64,000 bases of DNA, from NCBI RefSeq assembly GCF_050624435.1, contig NC_134535.1:130872731-130936730 (forward strand), given 5' to 3'. The translations under genes and the position numbers were made by a program. Under the pieces are notes generated by a model. The model was not told the DNA's origin. It made no database searches and worked only from the letters and a program-made list of their open reading frames with translations. This document shows, one piece after another, positions 22,001-35,500 of the stretch. The stretch comes from Tenrec ecaudatus (taxonomy: Eukaryota > Chordata > Mammalia > Afrosoricida > Tenrecidae). Positions within the stretch are counted from its first letter, which is position 1. Each line of letters opens with the position of its first letter.

Positions 22001-25000
22001 TGCCCTGCCCCACTCCCTGCTCTCAGCCCTTAGGGCCGGAGCTGGACAGACGTCAGCCAGATGCACAGACTCTGCCGGGGCCCCTCCCAACTCCTGCCTT
22101 CACAGCAGCCCCCCCCCCGACCCCCTGCTGTGGAAGGACTGATCAGGAGACCCTGGAGTCCCAACACCAAATGGATCCCCCTGCATCCCCCTACAGTGAC
22201 ATCCTATTCCCAGAATGGCTTGAGACTCCCGGATCCACATCCTTTCCTCTGCATGAAAGGGCCACGCAGCTGCCCCTCCTGCTTCTCACTGCCTCCAGCC
22301 AGCGGTTCACTGCCAGAGGTCACTGCCGCTTCCACAGCTGGCGCCATCTTCTGCTGCTTGGCGTGCACACTTCGGAGCTCCCCGACCCTCCCAAGCCTTC
22401 CGAGCCACCCTCTGGCATGCAGGCCGGCCTCTTCTCCCTGCTCCTTAGCCAGGCAGTGGCTTGAATCCTCTGACTGGAACAGGCTAGAGCCTGGCAGGAC
22501 CCAGCCTGCAGGGACACGGGCCGAGCTCTGGTTGTCTAACTGGGGTTTTAGCGGGGCCTTCATTTCCAGCTCTAAGCATGCAGAGGATAAGGGGGGCAGG
22601 GGGGATGCTTCAACGCAGTTTTGGGGGCGGGAGGGGCAAGGGGTAAGAATCAGCCTACTGGGGAAATGCTTCAAGTCCAGTTTTACAAAGTTCTTGAAGC
22701 TGATCTGAAGGCCGGCCCCAGCTGGTCCCTAGCCGCCCCGAAGCGCGTCTGCCCTAGCATCTCTGAGCCTCCAGTCTCGCCTCTGTGTTAAGCAAGCCCA
22801 CCTGAAGACGTCTCTGCTTGCTTCCTTTCTTTCTCTTTCTTTTTTAAACGTATGTGAATTGGGGGTGGGGTTACACTTCAGATAAGGCGCCTTAGTGGTC
22901 GCACCAGGGGCTGCTAACCGCAACCTCAGCAGTTCGAAACCACCAGCCTCACAGCTTTCTACTCCCGTTAAAAGCCCCAAAACTCACCACCGGGCAGTTC
23001 TATGCTGTCCATGTGTGCAGGGCGGCTGAGAGCACGAATAGACTCCCCGGTGGTGAGCCCGGCTTGGGGTTTTGCATTTCAGATCATCCGTTTTGCATTC
23101 AACAGCAGAAGCTACGTAGCAAACCTGCCAAGAGCGTGCCCCTGCACTGCCTTGCCCGCCCCTTTTCGCTTTTCTCCCTCTCACGGAATGCTCCCTTCTC
23201 CTTCACCCAACTCAACACCTGTCCACCTCAAGCCCGTGGCTTCCGTCCAACCTGCCCCACCTAGGATTTGGGGGCATGAAAGCCTTTGTCTTGGCTTTAT
23301 TAACAGTCTGCTCCTACAATAGCTGTCCCTGCATGATTGTGGTGATTGGCTAACCAAGCCCATCCATGCCACCCAGTGCCTGGCAGCCTCGGCGTTCCTC
23401 TCTGGCGACTCGGAGTGTTCCATTGGGTGCAGGGTCCACAGTTTCTTTGTCCGTTCTTCCACTGAGGGGGCATTTAGATGTTTCCCATCTTCTTGCTATT
23501 GAGAACAGGGCTGCCGGGAACATGAGCATGCGTATTTGTGTCTGGGCTTTGACGCTGACGTCTGTCTGTAGGGTTTGTTGGCTCAGAGGGAATTTTTATT
23601 CCTCGTGGTTTGAGGAAGCGCCAGCAGTGTCTGGGGGATTCGGCTCTCTCCACGCCCCTTTCCAACATGTGTTGCTTTCTGTTTTTTGCACTTATGAAGT
23701 TGACATCTCACGTGGTTAGGCATTTCCCATGGTGTGTTATTCTGTGTCAACTAAAGAAACAAACTCATAGACACTCATATGTGTATAGGAAAGAACTTTA
23801 TATACAAGAGCAGTTGAACATTGAGAAAACATCCCAGACCTGTCCAGATCAAGTCTGTAAGTCTGATGTTCACCAATATGTCTGATACCAATTCATAAAG
23901 TCCTCTTCAGACTCGTGAAACACATGCTATGACACCAAGTGCAGGAAGATTGCAGGCCAGTGGGTGCAAAATCTTGTGGATCCAGTGGCATTGTAAGCAT
24001 CTTGGTGCTGGCAGGGGTCTCCACGTGGCTTCTCCAGCTCCCAGGGCTCTAGCATAGCTCCATGTGGTTTGTCTGCAGTAATGTCTCCCAGCAGAGAAAG
24101 AGTGTGTCTCCCACCTCCAAGGAGGAAGACGGGAGTTCCCAGCATCCTCAGGAGAAGGCCATGCCCACACGTGGCCTCATTGGCTATGACCTGATTGACA
24201 GGCTCCACCCCTTCACTGTAATCCTCTCAAATTGACAAACGATCATGTAATTACCACACATGGTAAGCAAACGTCTTGGCCACAGGAAACTTTCGGCTCA
24301 GTGGGAGCCAGAAGCATCAAGGGAGGACCAACTTACCCCAAGAGCTGGTTTTCGCCAACAGTGAAGCTAAGGGCGGTGGTTTTATGAAAGCAGAGGTAAC
24401 CAGGGTATGAATCTGGGCTGTACCAACACCATCCGGAGAGCCAGGTCCGATCCAAAACAGTGGCTTCCAAGGAGACCCATGGGGCCCATTCATCCAAGGC
24501 AGAGAGGCCCGCTCAGAAGGTTGTGGTGAGTGTGTGTGGGAATGCCAAAGAGATCATCTGGAGAGGATGTCTTGAAGGACCCAGGGCGATCCCAGGACCT
24601 TACTAGGACGATGTTTGCAGAAAATGAAAACTCTCCAGGTGGGGCAAAAAGCTTCAGGAGTGTGGTGCCAAGGGATGTCTTTCCACCAGGACAACAAAGG
24701 CGCAGGTCGGCTCGCCCTGCAGAGGGAGCAAGCGTGGTTGTACCGGAATTTCCCAGGAGACCTCCCCCCTCCCCCCTACAGCCTGATGCCACCCAACCAG
24801 ATTCCTTTTGTTTCCAAAAGCCATCAACATTTCAAAGGCATACATCTTGAGTCCCTCCACCGCCCAGCCAATGATTTGGGCACATTGCAAGGCAAAGATG
24901 GCAGAATCCTTCAGGGGAGGATCGGAGAGGGGGGCCGCCCATCTCAGATTGGCATGGGAAGACGGCAGGTGTGGCAGGAGTCCTGAGATGCCTCTGCTGG

Positions 25001-26672
25001 GCTGAGAGTGTTCGGGAAGGCTAGTTGGTGGCTGTGGACCCACACTGCGGAACCCCAACCAGCCTGGTCGCAGCTCCCAGGTGACCCAGTATGTTAGTCT
25101 GGGTACTTTAGAGAAACAAATCCACAGAAACTCATGTCTAAGAGAGAGTCTTATATAAAGGTTAAGTGCACATCAAGAAAACATCCCAACCCAGTGTTGC
25201 CCAAGCCCACACGTCCAACATTAACCCATATGTCCAACACCAGTCCACAAAGTCCTCCTCCAGCTCACAAAACAGACACAATGACGCCGACTGCAGGAGG
25301 AAAGCCGAGTCAGTGAGCATGTAAGCATCTCAGTGCTGGCAGGGGTCTCCACATAGCTGCTCCAGCACCCAAGGATTTACTGGGGCAGGTCCATGTGGCT
25401 TCTCCTCAGGGATGTCTTGCGGGAAGTGAGCCTTGCCAGCTGAAGCAGGGAACTGCTAAGGGAGCTGAACCCTGGTCCGGCCATTACAAAGCAAGAGCCC
25501 GGAGACCTAGAAAGGTGAGGCTCATTGAGCCATTTATCCCTCTGCCCTTCAATTAACCCCACATGTGTTTATTGGCCAGGTTGGCGCAATAAACTAACTA
25601 CCTCACCCAGCCTCTGGCACAGCATGACCCCTGCCTGAGATGATGTCACACTGAGCACCATGACTCAGGGCCTCCTCCCCCGCCCCCCAAGGTGAGTCAC
25701 ACACCTGCAATATGCCTGCCTCCTGAGTCTTTGTCAAGAGCCCCAGACAGTGAGAGTGCTCTCTGACACCCACTTGTAGCCACACTTGAAGCCCCCCCAC
25801 CCTGGCCCTTTCTTCCCCCCTAGTAGTCCCTGCATATTTGAGTGGGGGTGGGGGTGGGGAGGCATATCCACCACACACCCTGCTTCTCAGGGGAGACCTC
25901 TTCTGACTCCTGACAAGGTCATCGGGTACGGGCGCCGGTTTGATGCCCCAGAACAAACCTTGGAGGGGCTGGCACATACTAATTTAGCCTGCCATGAAGT
26001 CAAGGGGTGTGGTTCCGGTTTGCTCCTTTCCCATCATCCCTTGGCCCCACCAGTTTCAGCAGCAGCTGCTACAGTGTCCTTCCCCCTCCTCTGAGCCCTG
26101 CCACATAGGGTATGTGACTCACAAGGAGCAGCAGGGACAGAGTGTAGTCACCCCCACACCTGCTTATGGGGAGAGGGGGCGCACGTGGCTCATCCTGCCA
26201 CAGCACAGAGGGCACCCAGGGGCCACCGGGAAGCTGGGGCACCACCAGCAGTCACTGCATTTAGGGCCCACTGTACAGTCCGTTCACATGCTCGGGCGCT
26301 AACAGAAAGAGGTAGAGGTCCGAGTCCACACGGAGAAAGGCCTGAGAATCCGCTCTGCTCCTCTGACATATCTGAGGTCCCTGTGAGTCAGAATCCACTC
26401 AGAAAGGCTGGTTGGGCCTTTGGGGCGGAGCAATGATACCGGCCTCCGAGTACCACAGTTGGCTGGGGACACAAGGGACATTTGGAGCTGGCAGGAAGGG
26501 CACCCTGTCAAAGGAGCTGCTGTACCCAGCACCTGTCCCCAGGGCCCTGTGGCACAGTAGGGCGAGAGATGCTCCCGGGGGGGGGGGGCGAGGATCTATA
26601 TGACAGTCTGGCATTGACCTTGTGTGTTAGGCAGGGTTTGCTAGAGAAACAAAACCAGAACACTTATGATTT

Positions 26673-26737
<65 letters not shown>

Positions 26738-27546
26738 TTATTCAGCATGAAGGAATATAACAGCTAATTAGTCCGCACAGCAGTAGAGAGGATTCAGTTC
26801 AACTCACTCCCATGGAACAGTGAATACACTGGAAATACTTCACCTCATATGGGCTGAGGGGTCCAAGGCCAAGGAAGCAGACAGCAGAGTCCTCCCTCGG
26901 GCAAGGCAGGCCAAGTGTGCCTACAGGCAGCCAGTAGCAGGGCAGGTCAGCAACAGTCAGTAGCTCAGGAGCTTAGCAAAGCAGGTCCAGATGAGATATT
27001 GAACGAAAGCAATGCAAGGCCTCAAGCTCAAGCAATGTGCGCACCAGCAGTGTGGCAAAGCAGGTCTCAAAGGAGTCTCAAGCTCTAGCAACAAGATCCA
27101 CGGGTTGGCGTGACCCACAGGTAGTGTAGCTCACAGGCTGAGGCAGGGAAGTAGCTAAAGCAGTAGCACACTCCAGCATGCTCTGATCACCAGAGAGCAA
27201 GAGAGAGGGGGGCAGGCCTTACAGAGCCAGTTATCATTCTGCCCTTCAAGCAAACTGTGACCGATTAATCCCACATGTTCCTATTGGCTAAGTTGGCATA
27301 ATAAACCTAACTATCACACCTGGCCTGCATCCCCTTGCCTGCTGCGCTGGTCACCCTGATGCGCTGAACAAGAGAGAACGTGTCCCTACCTCTCTGGGTG
27401 GATCCTCTTGGTCACTCACAGCAGGCATGGCCAGAGATGAGGCTTTCACCCACAAACTGTGAATGATCAGGGGTTTCAGACCTGCACAGTCACACACACA
27501 CACACCCACAAACTGTGAATGATCAGGGGTTTCAGACCTGCACAGT

Positions 27547-27577
<31 letters not shown>

Positions 27578-30500
27578 ACACACACTACTCTAACTGAGCC
27601 AAGTGTCCTGCTGTGGACTGCAGCATCCCCAACCTGGAGTACATTTTTTTTTTAATTCAGGCCACAGCTATCCATCCAGAGCCAGGAAATGACAGCGCCT
27701 GAACCCCAACCCAGCTTGACGCAACCCCCACCAGTGCCTTCTGGTTTGCAGACCTGGGCAGCCTCCTGCCGGGGCCCACTCCAGCCTGCCCCGTGGAGTG
27801 AGGGGGCCCTGGCCCCTGGCCAGTGCAGTCATGGCACCTGCAGACAGCTCCCTATATCTAAGTCTCACCCAGGAATCCAGGAGCTTGGAAAGCCTGCCAG
27901 ACAGCCCCAGAGGTGTGCACCACTAGCCTGCACCCCCACTTTAGCCCCAGGCAAGCCTCCCCAAGTCCATGCCCAAGGGAGTACCAAAGAGCAGCTGATG
28001 AGGGGAGGGGTGGAGCTTGGGCTCATGGCGGTGGGACAGAGGCTGGGGCAGGGCCATGAAGGATGACAGCGTTGTCTAGAAAACCTTGGACACAAGGCTA
28101 GAGAAACAAAACCGGAACACTTCTGATTTTGGATAGATAGATTTATTCAGCATGGGTCTGTCCTGGGTGCTGCCAGTGCTAGAGACAATGGACACCCAAG
28201 GCCAGCCAGCTGCCATGGAATGGATTTCAACTCAGGACACGCCCTGCACGGGATTTCAATGCCTGGTTTGGCTAGAGATCGCCAGGCCTTTCTTCCAAGG
28301 CACCCCTGGGGATGGAGGATCGAACCTCCAACCTTCTGATCCGTAGCCAAAAGCTGTAATGGTTTGTCCACCCGGGGACTCCTAGCCAGGCACTATACCC
28401 ACTCCCACGGAGTGGATTCCTACCCATAGCGACTGTGGCATCTCCATGGGAACTGATAGCCTCATCTTTCTGTCTCGGAGTGTGTGGGTTTGAACCGGTG
28501 ACTGTGCAATAACAGGCCAACACAGACCCGACGGTGCCACCAGGACTGGGGGCACAGAAGGGACCGACGTGCCTTGAAAAGGAGTCTTGCTCTTGGATCT
28601 GAGTACTGTGGGGAGAAGTTTCCTGTGTCCCCCTTGTTCCGCTACCGCCCCCACCCCCACCCCCACCCACCGTGTTTCTCAAACCTGCCCCTACCATTAG
28701 GAGTCCTGCTGCATGTGCGGCCCACAGATGAGCATTGCCTCTGGAGTAGCCATTCGACTTCCCTGCCCTCCCGGCTGTCCCCACCCCATCCCTCCTGGGC
28801 AGCCCTGCTGCCTGTCTCTGACTTGCTCACACAGCCTCTCGATGACCCAAGGCCCTTCAACTCTTGCCCATCAGCCCGGGATCCCAGTGTCCCTGGGCGG
28901 TGGGCAATGCCCGGGGGTGGGACAGCCTTGGAGGGAAGTGATGCCAACAGGAATGGCTCGCCAGTGCCCAGGACAACCATGGTTAGGAGCTGTACTGGCC
29001 CAGAACAGGGCCAGCTTCCATCAAACAATTCTCCCACCACCACCGCCTTGTCCCCCTCCTCTCTGCCCAACTTCCTGCACCTGCCTCATCTTCCTCCCTC
29101 CCTCCCTCCCTCCCCACAACCCACTGGGTCACCTGTGCCCTCCTGCACGAAAACCCAGGTCAGGCAGTGTCCCAGCAGCCTCCCTGTCTGTGTGAAGCCG
29201 GCTGGGAGGGGACGGGACACTGGCTCCAGATCTCATGCTGTCACAGTCCGGTGAGTAGCCAGGAAGGCAGCCGGCCCTGGAAGCATGAAGAGCAAGCTCA
29301 GGCTGGGAGGAGGCCCACGATGGTGGGGGAACCGGAAACCCCTGCTGGGCAAGGGCTTGAGATGGCTTTGCTTCCGGTGGGGAGTCAGCCTGGGTAGCAC
29401 CTTCCGGAGCGGGGGCAGACACTGCCCAGGCCTGGGCCGTCCCCTGAGTGGGCTGCTGACAGGACCAATGCCTTTCTCCCCAGTCCCTGTTGGTCTGGAA
29501 GCCTGGCTAGAACCTACTGTGCATCATCGGCTCCCCTGGCCAATAAAAACCCGACCCGACACACCGCCGTTGGTTGATTTGGACTCACAGGGGCCCTATG
29601 TACAGCTCGTGGTTTTATTTTAGGGGCGTGTAGAGCCTCGTTTTCCTCCCTTGCAGCACCTGATGGATTAGAACTCCTGACCTTGTGGTGAGCCTCTCAG
29701 CGCTTGCCCCATGGTATCTCTAGGGCATCTAAATTCAAAAGCTCACACTCACTGCCGTTGACTCAATCCGGACTCGTAGTGGCCCTGCCTATTGGACTGG
29801 CGAGGGAGGGGCTCAGAGCCAGCAGAGGCTGGCATGGCTGGAGCTGTGGGCATAAGGGGGTGGCGACAAGTGATGAGGTCCCGGGCAGACATCATTACCT
29901 CATTGTATCAGGGCGCTCCCCAACACCCTGACCTGTGTGCTCAGGGATGAGACCTGGTGGTGACGGCTCCTCTCCTTGTCCCCAGTATTTCTGCCTGCTT
30001 CTGGTCATCTTCCTCGTGGAACTGGTGGCGGGAGTCCTGGCCCACGTGTACTACCAGAAGGTGAGTCTCTGTTAGGGTCTCCCTTCTGAGTCCTCCACCA
30101 GTGTCCCCTGGAGGAACAAAGATTGGGGAGACTGAGGCAGAGACACTCAGCATGTGGGTGGGCCGCCCCACCCACCCCTCACCACAAAATAAAACCCCCT
30201 TCTGTGTGGTTGAGTCTGACCCATCACAACTCTACGGGGCGAAGCTGTCACCTGTACCAAGCACACTGCCCTGTCCTGCGCCCTCAGGGCAGCGGGGGGA
30301 TTCAAACTGACGGTGGCTGTGTGCTTTAACCCCTGCACCACCTGGGTTTGTCTTCCTTCCCACGCTCCCATCAGGCTTCTGCACATCTGGATCCGCTGCA
30401 CCCCGGTTCCAGCACCTCCCAGCCACAGCTGTTGAGGGGGAGGTCTTTGGCAGGGGGGAGTGGAGCGTGGGAGTTCCCCATGGGAGGGGTCTGTCATTCC

Positions 30501-32463
30501 TCTCTCATTCCCAGGGTGGGTGGAGGATGAGTCCATGTGTTAGAGACCACCCCACCCCCAAAAGGCGTGGGCCAGGCTGAGCAGGCAGGGGCTGGCCGCC
30601 AGGTCCCCTCCAGCCCTAGCGTTCTCTGGCCTAGAGACTCAGGGTCACGACCAGGGTGGGGTTTGGTTGGTGGAGTTCGGCCACACCGGTGGTTTCTACG
30701 GTGCCCCGGGAAGCCTGAACTGAGTCCTGATGGTAAGTACCTGCAGTCAGGCTACTGCCCCATTGTCAACATGTGAGCCCACAGAAATTGGGCAGGCAGC
30801 CTGGCCTCTTCCCAGCCCCTCACACCCCTGAGAGCCCAGGCCCCCAATCTTGCAGTAGCTTCTCTGCTGTGACACCACCGCCCCCCTGCACTGTTTGGTT
30901 GACCTCTGCCAGAGTGTGCCCTGGAGCTCGCTGGCATGGCTCTGGAGCAGGCCTGGGTAGCCTGCTCCTGGGGTGGGGTGAGGATTCCCTGCTGACTGCA
31001 CCTCCTCTCTCCACGCCCCCTCAGCTGAGTGAGGAGCTAAAGCAGCACTTGAACCGGACGCTGACCGAGAACTATGGGCAGCCCAGAGCCGTGGGAATCA
31101 CAGCCTCAGTGGACCGTCTGCAGCAGGACGTAAGCCCCTGCCCCGAGGCTTGCAGGCCCAGCAGACCGCAGTTCAGATCCTGACTCTGCTCCCCCATCTG
31201 CGTGACCCTGGCCAAGCGTCTTGCCCTCTCGGAGCTTCCGCTGCAGGTCTTTCTAATGAAGGGCTCCTAGTTAGGTGAGGTGGCCCATGTAAGAGCCCCC
31301 ACCAGTGTGCCCTGACCCTGACAAGTGCTTCCTGAATGCTGGATCCTGTCCCGCCCCCTCTTCCCCCTCTTCCTCCTCCTCCTCATCACTAGCCTCCCCT
31401 ATGCTCCCCTAACTCCCTCTTCCGCACCCCACCCATGCTGCCTTCCCTCCCGTTGTTCTGGGGCCCCTGTGGGAAGGAAGCTGGCTGAGCCAGGAGAAGA
31501 ACTCCATCTCCTGGCAAGGATCCGGGGCAGGAAGTTCCTCTCTGGGCTCCTTCCATCTGCGTGGCCCGCCTTCCTCCTCCATTCCCAGCAGAGCTGGGAG
31601 CTGAGCTGGCAGAGCTGCCTCAGTTAAGAAACTGCAACAGCTTTGCAGCCTCCAGTTGGCGTGCGGCTCGCTGGAGAGACAGCGGTGAACTCTCCTTCCC
31701 CAGAACGGACTCCCTAGGGCCTTCCAGGATGGCCCGCAGGCCTGGCTGAGGTCAGGCAGATGGACGCCCAGACCCTTGCTGCCCAGGATGATGCCCGTGT
31801 GCCTATGGCCATTTTAAGTTGACAATTCACGTTCTTAGTCCCCCTGGCCACACGTCGAGTGCTCCTGTGACCGCTGTCCTCATTGTAGCATGCCGTCGGG
31901 TTGCTTCTGTCCCACAGAGACCCTGCAGGACAGACTGGAACTGCCCCAGGGCGGTTCTCAGCGGGAATCTTCACCACAGCAGACAGGCTGGGGTTTGCTC
32001 CTGCAGAGCCAGGCACCTGGAGGCTACGTGGTGGCGGGTGGGCTCCATCTGAGGGCCTGGTTAGCAGCAGCGGGCCTACCCAGCGGCCGTACCTGAGCTG
32101 TCCAGGTGGCCAGTAGCCACTGCACTGTGCAGACAGGGAACATTTGCATCCACATAGAAAGTTCTAGGTGCAGCTCTAGGTCCCCAAAGATTCTGTTCCT
32201 GCCTTGAGGCCACTTCCCCTGCCCTCTGGACAGGCCCTCATCTGCTTCCCTCCCCTCCTGGTCTGACTGCATCACCTCTGCCGAGCCCAGCCTGGACTTG
32301 AGGTTTTGTCTCGGACCCGGGACTGTCTGGCAGGTGGACCCCAGCTCTAGGAACAGCACAGTCCACGTGAGGAGACGGGCACCAGTGCGTGGTCATCACA
32401 CATGAGCTTGGCCCACGTCTGAGGCGGGACTTCTTGAACACAGCCCTCACGGCCAGCGAGGGC

Positions 32464-32512
<49 letters not shown>

Positions 32513-35500
32513 TGTCCCCAGGACACACAGTGGGCTGGGCCTCTCGCTGTGAGGAGATCTGCAGTCAGTGACATGGGACGGGACGCGCTACTTCCGGGCA
32601 GGAGTTGGGTCCTTGTTCAGGTTTCAGCCCTTCTGCTTGGCTTCGCTCCTGGCTCAGGACGGATGCCCAGCAAGCCCTTATGGACAGAGCGGACTGCACA
32701 CACATTCACACACCTAGGCGTCTCAGCCTCCCCGACTCAGAGTGGCAGACACACCCACTTCTGAGTGTTTGCGACTCCCATTTGGACCTGCAAGTCCCAC
32801 CTTGGCCAGCCTGAGGCCTGGTACGCTCACCCTGAACCCTCTGCTCAGCAGCGATCTTCTTGCTCTGCAGCTTCAAGGACTCTCTGTGGCCCAGGCTGCG
32901 GCTCGGAGGCAGCCAGGCCTGTGTGGGGGCCATAGAGGCACCTCATCACGTGCCCCTGGGGCCCTGCCTCCCCCAGATGACCAAGGATTCAGCCCCTTCC
33001 ATTGTCCCCACCCTGTTGGTTGCCCCCCTCCCCTCCCCCCGCCAGAGGCCCAGGAATGCACCAGCCCCCATCTCCACAGCGTCTTCTTGTGGACCTGCTC
33101 TGTCCCCCAAGGCAAGGCCTCCTCACCTTGGTGGACTTAGGGGAGCGACAGGGGCTGAGCAAGGGGCCTGGTAGGTAGCCTCTGCCCGAGTCTGAAGAAG
33201 ATGCCCCTGCTCACCACGGGGAAGGGGCAGGAACAGGATGCGTGTTTGAGCCCTGTGTCTTGCCAGCCTGGCTGATGCCCAGGGCCTGGAGGACCCCTCT
33301 CCCCAGCTGCCCTGCCCCACAGCCTCTGCCTCTTCCCTCAGTTCAAGTGCTGCGGCAGCAACAGCTCAGCCGACTGGCAGCACAGTGCATACATCCTGTC
33401 TCGTGAGGCCGAGGGCCGCCGGGTGCCAGACAGCTGCTGCAAGACAGTGGTGACAGGCTGCGGCCAGCGGGTCCACCCCTCCAACATCTACAAGGTCGAG
33501 GTGAGCTGCCATGCTCCAGGGGGTCTTCCCGGCACTCAGTGCCCCTGGGAGGGGGGCGGCGGAGGGAGGCAGAGCAGGACATGCTGGCAGGGTGACCACA
33601 GTACTGCCTGGGGCCTCTTTCAAGCCCTAGGGACAAGTGGGGTCCCCCTAGTGGGGACCCCAGGACATGTCCCTCTAATGAGCCTGGGAGCAGTTGGAGG
33701 GCTGAAGCCAGACTCATTCTTGGGAAGTGTCCTCTCAGCCAGCCCAGCCCACCCTGCGCCTGGCCCCTAGCAAGCGTGACCTCCGGGCGGTTCCCTTGCA
33801 GGGGGGCTGCATCACCAAGCTGGAACAGTTCCTGGCCGACCGCCTGCTCCTCATGGGGGCCGTGGGCATCGGGGTAGCCTGCCTGCAGGTGAGCTGGGAT
33901 GTGGGGGTGGGGATGTTCTGGAAGAGCTCCCACTTGGACCCTCATTGGCTGACCTTTTCCCCACCCTCCCCTACCGTGACCTCTCCCCTCCCCGATCCCC
34001 TTTGCAGCTGAGGGTGGTCAGCCTCTCCCCAGAGGCCATGGAAATTCCTGGGGCCCTGGGGGGAGACCTTGAACTTGTAAAGAGCAGGGAGCTGGGAGGA
34101 GTATGAATGTGGGCTCAGGTAGGTGTGCCCTATGCGTGGCCTGCTGAGGTGTGTGTGCAGGGATGCGTGTCTGCATGCATCGGACTGTGCATGGGTCTGC
34201 ATTCATGTGTGCTGTGCATGTGTGTGTGTGCCGTGTGTGTGCATGTATATGCACGCGTTCCTCTGTGAGTACACGTGTGTGTGCCAACAAGTGCTCCTCC
34301 ATGTGCATGCCCAGGTATGTGTGCTCCTCTGTACACACAGCTCTGAGCTGGGAAGATGAGCCTTTGCTGCTGCACCTCCTCCACGCCCCTCCCTTGGAAC
34401 TCCCCCGCCCCGCCCCATTACCACCAGCACCCCACCCTTGTGCTGGAAGTCAGCGCTGTTCTTTCTCTCTGCGTGCTCTGGGCAAGGGGACCCAGCATGC
34501 AGGTGAGAGAGGGGCCCTGCAGTCCACACACCCATCTCGCCCACCGTGCCCCTGCAGACCAGAAGCAGGGGGTAATCATTGGTCACAGTGTTTAGGGTCA
34601 CGAAAGGTTGCTGTACGGCCAGCCCTCCCTATTCCACCATGAGGAGCACAGCCTATGAAGGGTAAGAGGGACCGGGAAGACAGGCCCCGCGATCCGCCCC
34701 CCACATCGGCCCATCCGGTCCCGGTGATGGTGCGGTACCAGGCAGAGTTTTGTTCACGAGGATGGCGCCGCCTGGAGTTGGAGTCGAGGGCTGACCGCAG
34801 CCCGGAGGCCTCTGAAGGCCTGGTTTCATTCCTGGCTCTGCTCTTGTGTGACCTTGAGCCATCTCTTAATTTCCCTGGCCCTGGAAATTTTTTTTTAATG
34901 AGGCTAATTGCTTAATGAATTAGTTATCCAAATAAGAACCAGGTGATGCTTGTGACCCACTTCCCACGCTGAGCCCTCAGCTAGAAGATTGCCTTTACCC
35001 GCCTCTCTGTCACCGGGGAGTGCTTCCACATACTTCCCTGAGCACATACGCAACACCGCCTGAGACCGGCCACCCGCACCCTCCCCGTTCGACAGCTCAG
35101 GAAACTGAGCCACCAGAAAGCTGACCCACAGCTTGGCGGAGGTGCACCCTAAACTGGCACCCTGCCACCCAGCCCTGCGCTTTCCAAGTGCCCTGCCCTC
35201 ACGCTGAGTTCTGTGGAGAAGAGATGTAGGGGATAGTGGTATGCATGGATGGTGAAACGTTGAGACACCGGGCTGCCTGCTCACATTGGTCAGTGGACCA
35301 GGTGGGCCAGGGACAGGCTGGGATTCTGGGAGGAGCGCCCTCAGTCTATGGAGGGAGACACGCCTGCTTTTGTGTGACCTGGCCAGGTCCTTTCATCTCT
35401 GAGCCTCGGTCACTCACTGGGAAAGTGGGTCTCATCAGTCCCCCTCTCATGACCCCTGGTGAGGGATAGAGAGAAAGAGGAAGACGGGGCTCATCACCCA

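Larger units (their letters stand above)
14030..29985 (+). other. TSPAN11: TSPAN11 intron, about 16 kb
   Basis: This intron lies between the TM2 exon and the TM3 exon. It is mostly interspersed repeats (ERVL LTRs, SINEs, two SPIN copies, an L1 piece, simple repeats), listed separately. Stretches of more than 300 bases where I see nothing specific are roughly 15000-16220, 16810-18580, 21630-22880, 24264-24490, 25610-26620 and 28550-29560. The stretch 14230-14380 is only a C/T-rich tract. No exon-like frame with splice sites stands out. Confidence 0.85.

Noticed and set aside
28574..29254. 226-residue + strand open frame in the TSPAN11 intron
   Set aside because: Pro/Ser-rich frame through C-rich tracts (CCCTCCCT runs); no splice signals fit an exon of that size.
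29540..29546. AATAAA inside the TSPAN11 intron
   Set aside because: Exons clearly continue downstream, so it is at most an intronic cryptic site.
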